From NCBI RefSeq assembly GCF_002234915.1, contig NZ_NEWD01000022.1:1-58193 (forward strand): a DNA stretch of 58,193 nt. Reading direction: 5' to 3'. The notes under the pieces are model-generated. The model was not told where the DNA came from and ran no database searches. It saw nothing but the letters and a program-made list of their open reading frames with translations. Of the stretch, positions 25,735 to 34,688 are shown one piece after another (positions within the stretch are counted from its first letter, which is position 1; each line of letters starts with the position of its first letter). Position numbers and translations under genes: made by a program. Origin of the DNA: Bifidobacterium vansinderenii (lineage in GTDB: Bacteria > Actinomycetota > Actinomycetes > Actinomycetales > Bifidobacteriaceae).

Positions 25735-25796
25735 ATCGCTCTCGTACTACGTGATGTCGGTGTGGTCAGGGTCGGTGTCGATCGGCTCTGTGCTCT

Positions 25797-27410
25797 TTAG
25801 TACCAGCCGGTCTTCTGCGAGTGTGCCCAGGCGGTGTCGGGGTTGCCGTAGCGGCCGGAGATGTAGCTCAGGCCCCAGTTGATCTGGATGGCGGCGTCGT
25901 CCTTCCAGTTGGCGCCGAACGTGGCCATCTTGCTGCCGGGCAGCGACTGCGGGATGCCGTACGCGCCGGAGGACTTGTTCTCCGCGCTCCAGCTCCAGCC
26001 GGACTCCTTGTTCCACAGCTTCACCAGAGAGTCGAAGTTGGTGCCGCCCCAGCCGTACTGCGCCACGGCGCCGCGGGCGTAGGTCTGCGCTGCGGACGGG
26101 GAGGCGTGCCACAGGCCGCTCGTGCTGCCGGAGCTGGAGGAGCTGCCGGAGTTCGAGCTCGAGTTGTTGCTGGAGCTGTTGCTGCTCGAGTTGGACGAGC
26201 CGGAGTTGGAGGAGCTCGAGTTGTTGCTGGAGCTGCCCGAATTGTTCGACGAATTGTTGTTCGTGTTCTGGGTCGGCTTCTGCGTGGGTGTGGGGGTCTC
26301 CGCCGGCTTGCTGGTCTCCGACTGGCTCGGGGAGCTCGACGGCTTGGACGACGCCGACTCGCTCGGCTTCGACGACGCCGACGAGGACGACGACGAGCTG
26401 GGCTTGCTGCTCGGCTTGGACGAGCTGGAATCGGACGAGTTCTTGTCGGAGCTGTCCGACTTGGAGTCGGTCTTGTCGGAATCCGACTTGTTGTCCGACT
26501 TGTTGGAGTCGTTGGAGTTCGAGTCGCTGCTCGAGTTGTCGCTCGGCGTCTCCTCGGTCTTCTCCGGGCCCACGGCCACCACCTGGTTGACGGCCTCCTT
26601 GGTGGTCGTCTCCTTGAGCAGCACCGCGGATTCGGCCTGACCGTCCACGAACGTGGTGTTGTAGGTCTGCGTCTTCTCGCCGTTCTGCCCCTGCTGACGC
26701 ACCACGGTCTCGCCGGGCTGCAGCGTATCGTCCACGATCGTCTGCGTGACGAACGGGATCTCCACGGTCTTGGTGGTCTCGCCGTGGGTGACGCGCTTGA
26801 CGCGGAGCACGGTCTGATCGCCGTTCTTCTCCACGCTCACGCGATCCTCCTTGCCGAGCACGATGCCCTTGGAATCGAGGATCGACGCGGCCGGCAGCTT
26901 GCCGTTCGGCGCCTCGCTGGACTGGCCGTCGGCCACCACGGTCACCGGACCGTTGGCGTTGATCACGAATCCGCCCGTCAGCTGGTTATACACGTTCTGA
27001 ATGTTCACCGTGACCTGGCTGGCCGCGTTCTCGTTGTCCTGGAAGAATCCGAGCAGCTGGTCGGCGCTCGTGGCGATCGTCCAGAACGGCACGTCCTTGC
27101 CCTCGATGGTGATGGTGGCCTGATACGCGCTCTGCACCTTCACCACCGCATGATTGGCCAACGCGTTGCCGCTCGACGACGTGACGATGTCGTGGGTCTT
27201 CACATCCACGCCCTGCTCCTGCAGCAGACGGTCGACGCTCATCGCATACGTCTGCACGGTCTCGGTCTTGCCGTTCACTTCAAGCGCGACGGTCTTGTGC
27301 GTGCCAACCAGGAAGCTTGCCATGCACGCCACGGTCACCGCTGCGGCACAAGCTGCCACACGAATACGGCGACGCGCCTGAAAACGTTGCGGAGTCCACC
27401 TACGTGCCAT
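25797..27410 (-). CDS. resuscitation-promoting-factor-like muralytic protein
   Basis: This 537-residue exported protein starts at MARRWTPQRF, with an excellent AGGAGG upstream. A signal anchor is at about residues 17-38. Two or three DUF348 (ubiquitin-like) repeats span about 40-200 and a G5 domain about 205-285. A Ser/Asn/Asp/Lys-rich spacer runs to about 430. The last 104 residues (WHASPSAAQTYARGAV...) are a lysozyme-like transglycosylase domain with likely catalytic Glu469 in LWNKESGW. The layout is that of actinobacterial RpfB, except that the catalytic domain is of the short bifidobacterial type. It probably cleaves peptidoglycan during growth. The next genes are rsmA and ispE. Confidence 0.88.
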   Translation of the reverse strand: MARRWTPQRFQARRRIRVAACAAAVTVACMASFLVGTHKTVALEVNGKTETVQTYAMSVDRLLQEQGVDVKTHDIVTSSSGNALANHAVVKVQSAYQATITIEGKDVPFWTIATSADQLLGFFQDNENAASQVTVNIQNVYNQLTGGFVINANGPVTVVADGQSSEAPNGKLPAASILDSKGIVLGKEDRVSVEKNGDQTVLRVKRVTHGETTKTVEIPFVTQTIVDDTLQPGETVVRQQGQNGEKTQTYNTTFVDGQAESAVLLKETTTKEAVNQVVAVGPEKTEETPSDNSSSDSNSNDSNKSDNKSDSDKTDSKSDSSDKNSSDSSSSKPSSKPSSSSSSSASSKPSESASSKPSSSPSQSETSKPAETPTPTQKPTQNTNNNSSNNSGSSSNNSSSSNSGSSNSSSNSSSNNSSSNSGSSSSSGSTSGLWHASPSAAQTYARGAVAQYGWGGTNFDSLVKLWNKESGWSWSAENKSSGAYGIPQSLPGSKMATFGANWKDDAAIQINWGLSYISGRYGNPDTAWAHSQKTGWY

Positions 27411-27538
27411 CAAATCCTCCTGAAGAACTATTGAAAACCAACCCTCATTGTATGGTGCCAACCTTGACAGCCCGTGTTTCGTAGCCCGCCAGCGCCGAAT
27501 CCGCACAATTTCAGAGTTGATTGTCGGTCTCTCAAGAC

Positions 27539-27608
27539 GGATCTGGGTATATCCGCATCATGAGGACCCCCGATTGGTGTGGTTCATGATGCGGGTATAC
27601 CCAGATCC
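27539..27608. repeat. 25-bp inverted repeat upstream of the Rpf-like gene
   Basis: The arms at 27539-27563 and 27584-27608 are complementary at 24 of 25 positions and enclose a 20-base loop. Each contains ATCTGGGTATA or its complement. The element lies about 130-200 bases ahead of the Rpf-like start. It may be an operator, an attenuator or a small mobile remnant. Confidence 0.8.
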
Positions 27609-27648
27609 GCCTATATGGGCCGGTTTGACCCAGAAATATTCGACCGGT

Positions 27649-27738
27649 TATACCCAGATATCAGTCCCGATAGACCCAAGACCTTGGTCTGGATATACCC
27701 GGATATCAGTTTTGATAGATCTAAAGCGACGGTTCGGT
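27649..27738. repeat. 45-bp direct repeat sharing the inverted-repeat motif
   Basis: Two consecutive copies begin at 27649 (TATACCCAGATATCAG) and 27694 (TATACCCGGATATCAG), 45 bases apart, and stay similar through GATAGA. The word TATACCCAGAT also ends the inverted repeat just upstream, making four related words in about 165 bases. Confidence 0.7.
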
Positions 27739-27745
27739 GGTTGGT

Positions 27746-27930
27746 TGATCACCTCATCCGTCAGCCTTCGGCTGCCACCTTCCCCTCAAGGGGAAGGCAG
27801 GTTTTCCTAATAATCCTCCCCCCCCCAGATACGAAAAAGGCCTTCCGAGGCAAGGGGAAGGCAGGTTTTTCTAATAATCCTTCCCCTCGAGGGGAAGGTG
27901 TCGGCGCCAGCCGACGGATGAGGTGGCCGA
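27746..27930. repeat. composite palindromic repeat, copy 1
   Basis: Two oppositely oriented units, about 27748-27801 and 27879-27928, each join a palindrome (TTCCCCTCAAGGGGAA or its CTCGAGG variant) to a hairpin and the words CACCTCATCCG or CGGATGAGGTG. A C9 run lies between them (27818-27826). The same composite occurs near 41.7 and 49.3 kb. It is an interspersed intergenic repeat rather than a gene. Confidence 0.85.
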
Positions 27931-27999
27931 CCGGGATGACAGAAATGACAGGATGGGGAACAGGGGAATAGAAAAGTCGACGAATGATAAAAGAAAAAG

Positions 28000-28041
28000 G
28001 AGAGGGGCCGGCTTAGAAGGGGGATGATTCCGGCCCCTCTC
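28000..28041 (-). terminator. Rho-independent terminator, minus strand
   Basis: GAGAGGGGCCGG (28000-28011) pairs perfectly with CCGGCCCCTCTC (28030-28041). On the minus strand CTTTTTCTTTT follows. A second hairpin (GGACGGAGC at 28045-28053 with GCTCCGTCC at 28066-28074) lies immediately before it. The nearest known minus-strand transcript is tRNA-Thr, over 400 bases upstream. Confidence 0.75.
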
Positions 28042-28074
28042 AACGGACGGAGCGGGTTGGGGGATGCTCCGTCC

Positions 28075-28451
28075 CATGTCTCAGAAGCTGTTTTTGATGG
28101 GGGAAGCTCCTGAGTTCTTACTCGCGGTAAGTCTTAAATCCCCGTTCGGTTACAGGCATCGTAAACCTTCAACGTGTAAACCATATCACTCTTTATATGG
28201 AAACACCTACGGCGTGTTCTCCTTGCGGACAGTAGGGGAGACAGGGGTTTCGGCGTCGGCTCGGCATGGGGTGGATGTTCGGGTTCACATGCGGCTCGTA
28301 CGTAGTTCGTACATGATGATTGCGGGATTATCGCGTGCGATTCCGACCATGCATGATCGCCGACGACCGCAAAGGAGTGTTAAAGATTATCGATGATCGA
28401 TGGAGAACGTCGGCCGGTGAACCGCCGGCGAACCGTTCATAACGGGGGTAT
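28075..28451. other. non-coding spacer downstream of tRNA-Thr
   Basis: I see no convincing gene in this stretch. Short open frames lack ribosome sites and family features. One small hairpin, GTACG-TAGTT-CGTAC, is at 28299-28313. Because a strong minus-strand terminator closes the region, an unrecognised small RNA or a long tRNA trailer is possible. Confidence 0.4.
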
Positions 28452-28528
28452 TGGAGCCTCCTGTCAGGTTCGAACTGACGACCTGCCGCTTACAAGGCGG
28501 CTGCTCTGGCCAACTGAGCTAAGGAGGC
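28452..28528 (-). tRNA. tRNA-Thr (UGU anticodon)
   Basis: The minus strand folds as a standard tRNA. The 7-bp acceptor stem is GCCTCCT with AGGAGGC, the D-arm is TAGCTCAGTTGG, the anticodon loop is CTTGTAA with anticodon TGT, and the T-arm holds GTTCGAAC. The discriminator is T and CCA is encoded (28452-28454). It decodes ACA and related threonine codons. Confidence 0.97.
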
Positions 28529-28605
28529 GTGTCTGCCACGCGACGCGTGGCAGACGAGGATTCAGTATAACGAATGAACTGGATTTAGCGATACGTCGCA
28601 GACGC

Positions 28606-29553
28606 TCACGGGTAGAGCGGGCCCTTGCTGTCGCCGATCTCCGGAACCGCGCCGGACTGCCCCACCTGAGCGGAGTCGAGACCGATCGCCTTGAGGAACG
28701 CGGTGCGCGTATCCACGCTGGAATCCAGTCCCTGACGGTTCCAGTACTTGCCGTTGAACGTGACCGTCGGCGTGGTCATCTGGCCCTTGAGCGAGCCTTC
28801 GGTGTTCCACAGTTCGCTGCGCAGCGGCGTGTACTCGGCCATCGCAGTGACCCAGCTCTTGTACTCGTAGTCCTTGTCGGTGGCCTTGGTCGCCACGTCC
28901 TCGCTCACGCCGGCCGCGATCATCTGCTTCTTGATGTCGTTGTCGCTCACCGACTGGTAGTCGGACTCGCTCGGCTGGAAGTCCTCCGCATACATCAGGC
29001 TGATGAACTTGAGGATGTGGTCGGTGTCGTTGTCGTTCTCCAGCAGCTCGATCGTGGCGTTCGCCGTGCGTGTGGAGTATTCGTCGGTGGAGTAGCGGTC
29101 CATGAATCCGTTGGGATGGATCTCCAGATTGATCTGGCCGGCATCCACCAGCTGGGTGAAGGTCTCGCCCATCGAACGCTCGAAGCTGCCGCAGCCCGGG
29201 CACATGTAGTCCATATATACGGCCACGGTGGGCACGCCGTCGACGGGCTTGTTCACGCCGTCCTTCGACAGGATGAAACCGCCCTTGTCGGTGGCGTCCG
29301 TCGGCTTGGGGGAGGCCTTCTCCACCTTGGCCCAAGCGGCGTTGACGTCGTCGGCGTTCGCCGTGGGGTTGTGCGACTTCCACACGTTGAATCCGATCAC
29401 GGCCACCAGGATCACCACGATGGCCACCACCACCGCGCCGATGATGGTCTGATTGCGGCGGTCGCGCGCCGCCTGTTCCTCACGTGCCTTGGCGGCTGCC
29501 GCTTCGGCGGCCTGACGCGCCTTGCGGTTGGTGGGTTTCGTCTTGTTGGCCAT
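28606..29553 (-). CDS. membrane-anchored DsbA-like thioredoxin-fold protein
   Basis: This 315-residue protein starts at MANKTKPTNRK. A long basic and helical N-terminus (residues 1-33) leads to one membrane segment (about 36-56). The extracytoplasmic domain has the redox motif CPGC at 118-121 in a thioredoxin fold (VPTVAVYMDYM before it, TTPTVTFNGKYW near the end for the cis-proline region). It belongs to the DsbA/thioredoxin_4 family of exported thiol oxidoreductases common in actinobacteria. It should form or rearrange disulfides in secreted proteins. No DsbB or VKOR partner is in the window. Confidence 0.88.
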   Translation of the reverse strand: MANKTKPTNRKARQAAEAAAAKAREEQAARDRRNQTIIGAVVVAIVVILVAVIGFNVWKSHNPTANADDVNAAWAKVEKASPKPTDATDKGGFILSKDGVNKPVDGVPTVAVYMDYMCPGCGSFERSMGETFTQLVDAGQINLEIHPNGFMDRYSTDEYSTRTANATIELLENDNDTDHILKFISLMYAEDFQPSESDYQSVSDNDIKKQMIAAGVSEDVATKATDKDYEYKSWVTAMAEYTPLRSELWNTEGSLKGQMTTPTVTFNGKYWNRQGLDSSVDTRTAFLKAIGLDSAQVGQSGAVPEIGDSKGPLYP

Positions 29554-29754
29554 GGATCGCCTCGTGCTCCCTTGGTTTTCAATGGTTCCGGCACGATGCT
29601 GCCGGCTCGTTGTAGCAGCCTCAATATAACAGCGGAGGGTAAATAAACGGTGATGATGCCCACGATCCACGGCTGCCGTATGGAGCGGGTATACGGTTCG
29701 CTAGGTTTGCTGTCAGGGCCGGAGGGGGACCGATCCGGCGCCGGCCCTGTGCCC

Positions 29755-32700
29755 TCAGCCCAGAATGATCGGCGCCCAGTCGATGCTGCCTCCGGCGAGC
29801 AGCATTGCCACGCCGGCGAGGATCAGCACCAGCCAGATCAACGTGAGTGTCCAGCCACGCCGATGCGCCGACTGTTCCAGTCGCTCCTGCTCTTCCGGCG
29901 GCAACGATCCCGGCCCGCTCGGCCCGGCCAGACTTGCGTCAATCGACGGCGATGGCGCCCCCAAATCGCCTCGCAGCGTACCGGCGCCGAGCCTTGCGAA
30001 CCGTGAATACGGTCCGAGTGTCGCCGTGAACCATCCGGCCGCCATGCACACCATCAGCGTGAAGCCCGACGACGACAGCGAGCTGCCGGCCAGCAGCGGG
30101 AACCGCAGTGGCTTGCCGAACAGCGTCAGTACGCCGGTGGCCGACGGCAGCATCAACGCCGTGGTGAGGAACGCGGTCAATGCGGCGAACAGGGCCAGCA
30201 TGAGCAGTACCGGCACCACGGTGAGCGCCAGCCCCTTGATCAGATGCCACGGCATGGATCCGATGATCAGCGCGCTGTCGGTTCCCTTGCGTAGGCCGCC
30301 ACGCTTGTCCTCGCGATCCAGCTGCGAATTGCGCGACAGGCCCATCACCGTGAACGCCCACAGCAGGAACGACGCCGACATGAGTCCGGCCGCCGGTGTG
30401 CTCGCGGCGAACAGGCACAGCGGCGCGGCCAGCAGGCACATGATCATGCGTCCGCGCGGAATGTACCAGTCACGCATGGCGTCGGCGTGATTCCTGCGCG
30501 GCTGTGGCGGATACGGCTGGTTCTGTTCGTACGGCTGCTGCTGCGGGTACGGCGGCGCGATGGGCTGACCGTACTGGTCGTACTGTGGCTGACCGTATTG
30601 CGGCTGGGCGTACTGAGCCTCATACGGATCAGTGCCGTATGCGGGCTGCTGTTGCGGGTATGCCGTGGCCTGCGGATACGTCCGAGTCTGCTGAATCGAC
30701 TCCGCCGGCTGTTGGTATCCCTGGCTCTGGATCGACCTCGCCTGACGCGGTTGCCCGTATACGAGCGTGGTGTCCATGTCTGGAACCCCGGTGATCGGCG
30801 GCTCTTCGGGAGGCTCTCCGATGGTCGGGGCCTGCACGAGCGTGGTGGTGCCGAGTGTCGGATCCGGTCCGATGATGCGCGTCTGATCAAGGTTCGGCTG
30901 CGTGCCGACGGGGCGAATGGCCGGTGCGGAGAGCGATCGTGTCTCGTCCGACTGGATTGGCGTCTGTACCGCCGTTTCGGCGACGTCGGCCGGCTTGGCC
31001 GGTTCAGTGCCGCCGGGCGTGACCGGCAATGAGTCGAACAGGTGATCCAGTTCGTCGCGTTCGTCGTTCGATTCGGCCGGTTCGTCGCCAAGCGTATGCA
31101 GATCGCGCAGCAGATTCGCCGACTTGGGCACGGCCGCCGATTCGCCGGTATCGTCCTTCAGCCAGTCAAGCTGATCGTATGAGTGCACGGGTGTGGGGTA
31201 GCTCGCCGGCATGGTCGTGGTGGCCGCCGTGGGCGGCACTTCTGCGGCATGTGTTGCGGCGGCTGCCGACGACGACACCGTTCGCGGGGTGGCCGGTGGT
31301 GCTTGCGGTGCAGGTGCGACCGGCGGTTTCGGCGCCGTGTGGAACGGGTCATCGGCATCCGCGGAGTCCGCTGACGTCGAGGAGGCGGACGCAGGCTGCG
31401 GCGATTCGAGCTCATCCGCGGCGGACTGCGGCAGCGGCGGATCGGCCGGCTGGAACGCCGGACTGTCGGACGGCGCGCGATCGACCGGCACCACGCGGGT
31501 CTGCCCGGCAAGCACGATGGACGGCTTGTCGGTGTTCCACTCGTCGTCGGTGCCGAAGCCGTCGTCAACGTCGTCGATGTTGTCGGCGTCGTCGGTGTTG
31601 CCCGGGTCGCCGAATCGCATTGGCGAGATCGACTCGGTTTCGCCGGCCTCCATCGACGTGTTGTTTGTGGACAGCGAGCCCACGCCGATCACCTGCGTCA
31701 GTGCGGCACGGCGTTCGTCGAGCTCCTTCCACAGCGAGCGCGGATTATCTGAAGAGCTTTTTCCAAAAGGGCGCACCACCCCGGTTTCGCCGCCCTCGTT
31801 CGTCTCGCGGTTTTCGGACGGTTCCTCGCCGGCGCTCCCGGTCTGCGGCGAGATCGACGGCGGCATGGCGGTCGGCATCGCACCGCTGAGCATCGGTTTG
31901 CCGGGCAGTGCGGTCGCCGGTTCGGTTGCGGTTGCGGTTGCGGCGGCGGAGCCTGCCGCATTGGACTCCAAGCCCGTCCACAGTTCCGGGACCATGGCCT
32001 CCTGCTCGATGGTCTGCAGCAGTTCCATCGGCGTGCAGCGGTCCTCGCGGCGAGGGCTCAGCGCGCTGCGGAATGCGGCCGTCGTACGCGGCGGCAGTCC
32101 GGCGAGGTTCGCATTGCCCGCGGCCGCGCGTTCCAACACCGCCATCATCGGCTTGGAACCGAACACGGGCTGGCCGGTGGCGGCGAACGCGAGCACCGCG
32201 GCCGTGCTCCACCAGTCGGTCGTCTCGTCGGATTCCGCGCCGTCGATGATCTCCGGGGCGATGAATCCCGGCGTACCCATCACCAGACCGGTGCGCGTCA
32301 CATGACTTTCGCCCTCGCCCATGGCGATGCCGAAGTCCACCAGCACCGGGCCGGTACGTGACACCATCACGTTTGTCGGCTTGATGTCGCGGTGGATGAT
32401 GCCCGCCCTGTGCACAGCGGTCACCGCGTCGATCAGCTTGCGTGTGAGTCGTTCCAGATCGCCGGCCACGTACTTGCCGTTCGCCAGCACGTCCTCACGC
32501 AGGTTCTTGCCCTCGATGAGTTCGGTGACGATGAACGCCAGCGAGTCGTCCAACTCCATATCGACGATCTGGCATACGCCGGGATGATTCACGCGGCGCA
32601 GCGCGGCGGCCTCTCGGCGCAGTCGTTCGCGCGCCATGCCCGCCGTGTCCTCGCCGCCCTGCTGAAAGCCTTCGGTGCTTTCGTCGCCGTCGTCGTTCAA

Positions 32701-32853
32701 CGAATCGCGCAGGATCTTCATGGCGTAGATGTTGCCGCCGTCGTCCTTGACCCGCCACACCGAACCCATGGCACCGCCCCCAAGACGCGAGATGAGGGTA
32801 TAGCCCCCCACAAGGTTCCCCGGTGCCAGATTCAGCGCAGTCAAATCACTCAT
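29755..32853 (-). CDS. Ser/Thr protein kinase with multi-pass C-terminus
   Basis: This 1,032-residue protein starts at MSDLTALNLA. Residues about 15-290 are a Hanks-type kinase domain with the glycine loop GGGAMGS (25-31), Lys46, HRDIKPTN (154-161, catalytic Asp156), DFG (173-175) and a TPGFIAPE activation segment. All catalytic residues are present. An acidic insert (about 50-75) lengthens the N-lobe. A low-complexity linker of about 500 residues follows, ending in a Tyr/Gln/Pro-rich stretch. The last 230 residues hold four or five membrane segments. There are no PASTA repeats, so it is not a PknB sensor. The MurJ pseudokinase is a conceivable substrate. Confidence 0.9.
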   Translation of the reverse strand: MSDLTALNLAPGNLVGGYTLISRLGGGAMGSVWRVKDDGGNIYAMKILRDSLNDDGDESTEGFQQGGEDTAGMARERLRREAAALRRVNHPGVCQIVDMELDDSLAFIVTELIEGKNLREDVLANGKYVAGDLERLTRKLIDAVTAVHRAGIIHRDIKPTNVMVSRTGPVLVDFGIAMGEGESHVTRTGLVMGTPGFIAPEIIDGAESDETTDWWSTAAVLAFAATGQPVFGSKPMMAVLERAAAGNANLAGLPPRTTAAFRSALSPRREDRCTPMELLQTIEQEAMVPELWTGLESNAAGSAAATATATEPATALPGKPMLSGAMPTAMPPSISPQTGSAGEEPSENRETNEGGETGVVRPFGKSSSDNPRSLWKELDERRAALTQVIGVGSLSTNNTSMEAGETESISPMRFGDPGNTDDADNIDDVDDGFGTDDEWNTDKPSIVLAGQTRVVPVDRAPSDSPAFQPADPPLPQSAADELESPQPASASSTSADSADADDPFHTAPKPPVAPAPQAPPATPRTVSSSAAAATHAAEVPPTAATTTMPASYPTPVHSYDQLDWLKDDTGESAAVPKSANLLRDLHTLGDEPAESNDERDELDHLFDSLPVTPGGTEPAKPADVAETAVQTPIQSDETRSLSAPAIRPVGTQPNLDQTRIIGPDPTLGTTTLVQAPTIGEPPEEPPITGVPDMDTTLVYGQPRQARSIQSQGYQQPAESIQQTRTYPQATAYPQQQPAYGTDPYEAQYAQPQYGQPQYDQYGQPIAPPYPQQQPYEQNQPYPPQPRRNHADAMRDWYIPRGRMIMCLLAAPLCLFAASTPAAGLMSASFLLWAFTVMGLSRNSQLDREDKRGGLRKGTDSALIIGSMPWHLIKGLALTVVPVLLMLALFAALTAFLTTALMLPSATGVLTLFGKPLRFPLLAGSSLSSSGFTLMVCMAAGWFTATLGPYSRFARLGAGTLRGDLGAPSPSIDASLAGPSGPGSLPPEEQERLEQSAHRRGWTLTLIWLVLILAGVAMLLAGGSIDWAPIILG

Positions 32854-33052
32854 GCGCCCCATTGTGACACCCGTGCCCTACGACCGGTTCGATGGGCGCG
32901 AAACGGTTACAGTTCATGCGCGGAAGCGGTTGCGCACGCGGCGTTGCCCGGGTGTCGTCCGCATGCCGTCCGTGTCGGAACCGGCCCTGTTCCTACCGAA
33001 TCCAGCGTTCGCCACTTACACTGATAACGAACCAGAACGTGTGGAGGATGTT

Positions 33053-34432
33053 ATGAGCCGGGATGGTATTGCGACTGCGACAAGTGGCGGCGAAGGAGAC
33101 GCGGGCGACGAGGGGGCGCGCAGGGTCAGGCGGCTGATGTCGGGCAAGCCGCGGGAACTGAAGCTGTCGATGCCGAAGCTGATGGTGCCGGAGCTCAGAA
33201 ACACGAAGATGGGGAAGGCAAAGGCCTCAAAGGGCCTGAATCTGCAGGAGCCGGCGCCGCTCGTGTCCGCAAGGCTGGGGGGGCGGCCGCTCGTGTCGGT
33301 GATCGTGCCCATATATAAGGTCGAGCGCTATCTCGACGAATGCGTGAGCGGCATCGTGAACCAGACGTATCGGAATCTGGAGATCATTCTCGTCGACGAC
33401 GGCTCGCCCGACGCGTGCCCGCGGATGTGCGACGAATGGGCGGCTCGTGACGGTCGCATCCGCGTAATCCACAAGCCCAACGGCGGTCTGTCCGACGCGC
33501 GTAACGCCGGACTGGCGCAGGCAACGGGCGACTGCATCTACTTCGTCGACTCCGACGACACCGTGGAGCCGAATCTGGTGGAGCGCGCGCTGGATACCAT
33601 GCGTGAGTACGAGGCCGATCTGGTCATGTTCAAGTTCGACACGATCTCCGAGAATGACAAGCCGCTGCTCTCCGATTACAAGCACAACGATTTCGACGAG
33701 ATCATGGTGCTTACGCCGCAGGAGGCGATCAAAGCGCAGGTGAAGGCGGAGATCGACGGGTATTTCTGGTCGTTCATGGCCACGGCGAACATCTACAAGG
33801 ACCATGATTTCTCGTTCCCCGTAGGGCGCAAGATTGAGGACCTGGCACGCATCTGCAATGTGATCGGCGAGGCCACGCTGATCGTGCGCATTCCGGAGGT
33901 GCTGTACCACTATCGTCTGCGCGGTGGGTCGATCATGGGCAGTTGGACGCCGCAGTTGTCGATCGACTGGTCCAAGGCGGCCGACGATCGTGAGGAGTAC
34001 ATCGTCTCTCGCTATCCGGAGCTGAAGACGTTCATGAAGCTGCAGCAGCTGACGTTCTTCGCGAATCTGGACTACGAGACGATCCGTCAGTCCCTGGGCG
34101 CGCGTCTGGGTGTGGATCCGGAGGAGGCCGACCGGCTTCGCCGGCGCATCGAGGGGCTGGAGCACGACGTTGCCGACGCGGGCGAGGAGGTGCCGGAGTC
34201 CACGCGCAAGCTGATCGACATGCTGCGCGCCGTGGTGAAGCCGGGTGCCGCCGCCGAGTTGGCCGACGACGTGGCGGATGGGTTCGCCGACAACTTCAAG
34301 GAGATGCGCGAGGAGTGGCGCAGGATCAGCGCCAGCTGGCGCGGTTCGATCCGCGAGGCTCGCGAGGCACATGAGGACGCCCGTGAGGAGGCGAGGATCG
34401 CCCGTCAAATCAAGGACACCGCAATCGAGTAG
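33053..34432 (+). CDS. family 2 glycosyltransferase
   Basis: This 459-residue protein starts at MSRDGIATA, with GGAGG upstream. The reading could extend to 32852 but would then overlap the divergent kinase. A basic N-terminal extension of about 75 residues precedes the GT-A domain. Motifs are VSVIVPIYKVERYLD, LVDDGSPD and FVDSDDTV, the last being the metal-binding DxD region. The C-terminal 150 residues are helical and charged (REAREAHEDAREEARI). It probably adds a sugar to a cell-surface polysaccharide or teichoic-type polymer. The acceptor cannot be told. It stands alone, divergent from the kinase. Confidence 0.85.
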   Translation: MSRDGIATATSGGEGDAGDEGARRVRRLMSGKPRELKLSMPKLMVPELRNTKMGKAKASKGLNLQEPAPLVSARLGGRPLVSVIVPIYKVERYLDECVSGIVNQTYRNLEIILVDDGSPDACPRMCDEWAARDGRIRVIHKPNGGLSDARNAGLAQATGDCIYFVDSDDTVEPNLVERALDTMREYEADLVMFKFDTISENDKPLLSDYKHNDFDEIMVLTPQEAIKAQVKAEIDGYFWSFMATANIYKDHDFSFPVGRKIEDLARICNVIGEATLIVRIPEVLYHYRLRGGSIMGSWTPQLSIDWSKAADDREEYIVSRYPELKTFMKLQQLTFFANLDYETIRQSLGARLGVDPEEADRLRRRIEGLEHDVADAGEEVPESTRKLIDMLRAVVKPGAAAELADDVADGFADNFKEMREEWRRISASWRGSIREAREAHEDAREEARIARQIKDTAIE

Positions 34433-34521
34433 TCGCTGGGTAGGGGAGTGCCGGAAACCTGCCGCGACACGCCGATGGAGGCGTTGCGCGGCATGGGATC
34501 CGGCAAATTTTGAAATTTTTT

Positions 34522-34647
34522 GTTAGATCGATCTAACCCAACTCGTGCAACGATTGACGAAGACAGGTGTGGTTACCGGTCGGTAATGTGCACGCTCTCA
34601 AAGGGTTTCCCGAGTTGATTGATTAACGGCATTAACGTATAGTTAAT
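34522..34647. promoter_or_regulatory. three operator-like palindromes upstream of VOC-fucP
   Basis: GTTAGATCGATCTAAC (34522-34537) is a perfect 16-bp palindrome with a central CG, as in LacI-family operators. TTACCG-GT-CGGTAA (34573-34586) and ATTAAC-GTATA-GTTAAT (34631-34647) are further inverted repeats. All lie within 170 bases of the next start. The binding proteins are unknown. Confidence 0.6.
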
Positions 34648-34688
34648 CCCGCAAACACAACATGCTTAATGGCAAAGGAGCTATGCAA

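Noticed and set aside
27818-27826. C9 run as a phase switch
   Set aside because: It lies inside an intergenic repeat far from any start codon, so no coding effect can be argued.
28064-28396. 110-residue reading ahead of tRNA-Thr
   Set aside because: No ribosome site, no family features, atypical composition.
28393-29646. 417-residue plus-strand reading across tRNA-Thr and the DsbA-like gene
   Set aside because: It runs through the antisense of a tRNA and of a recognised CDS.
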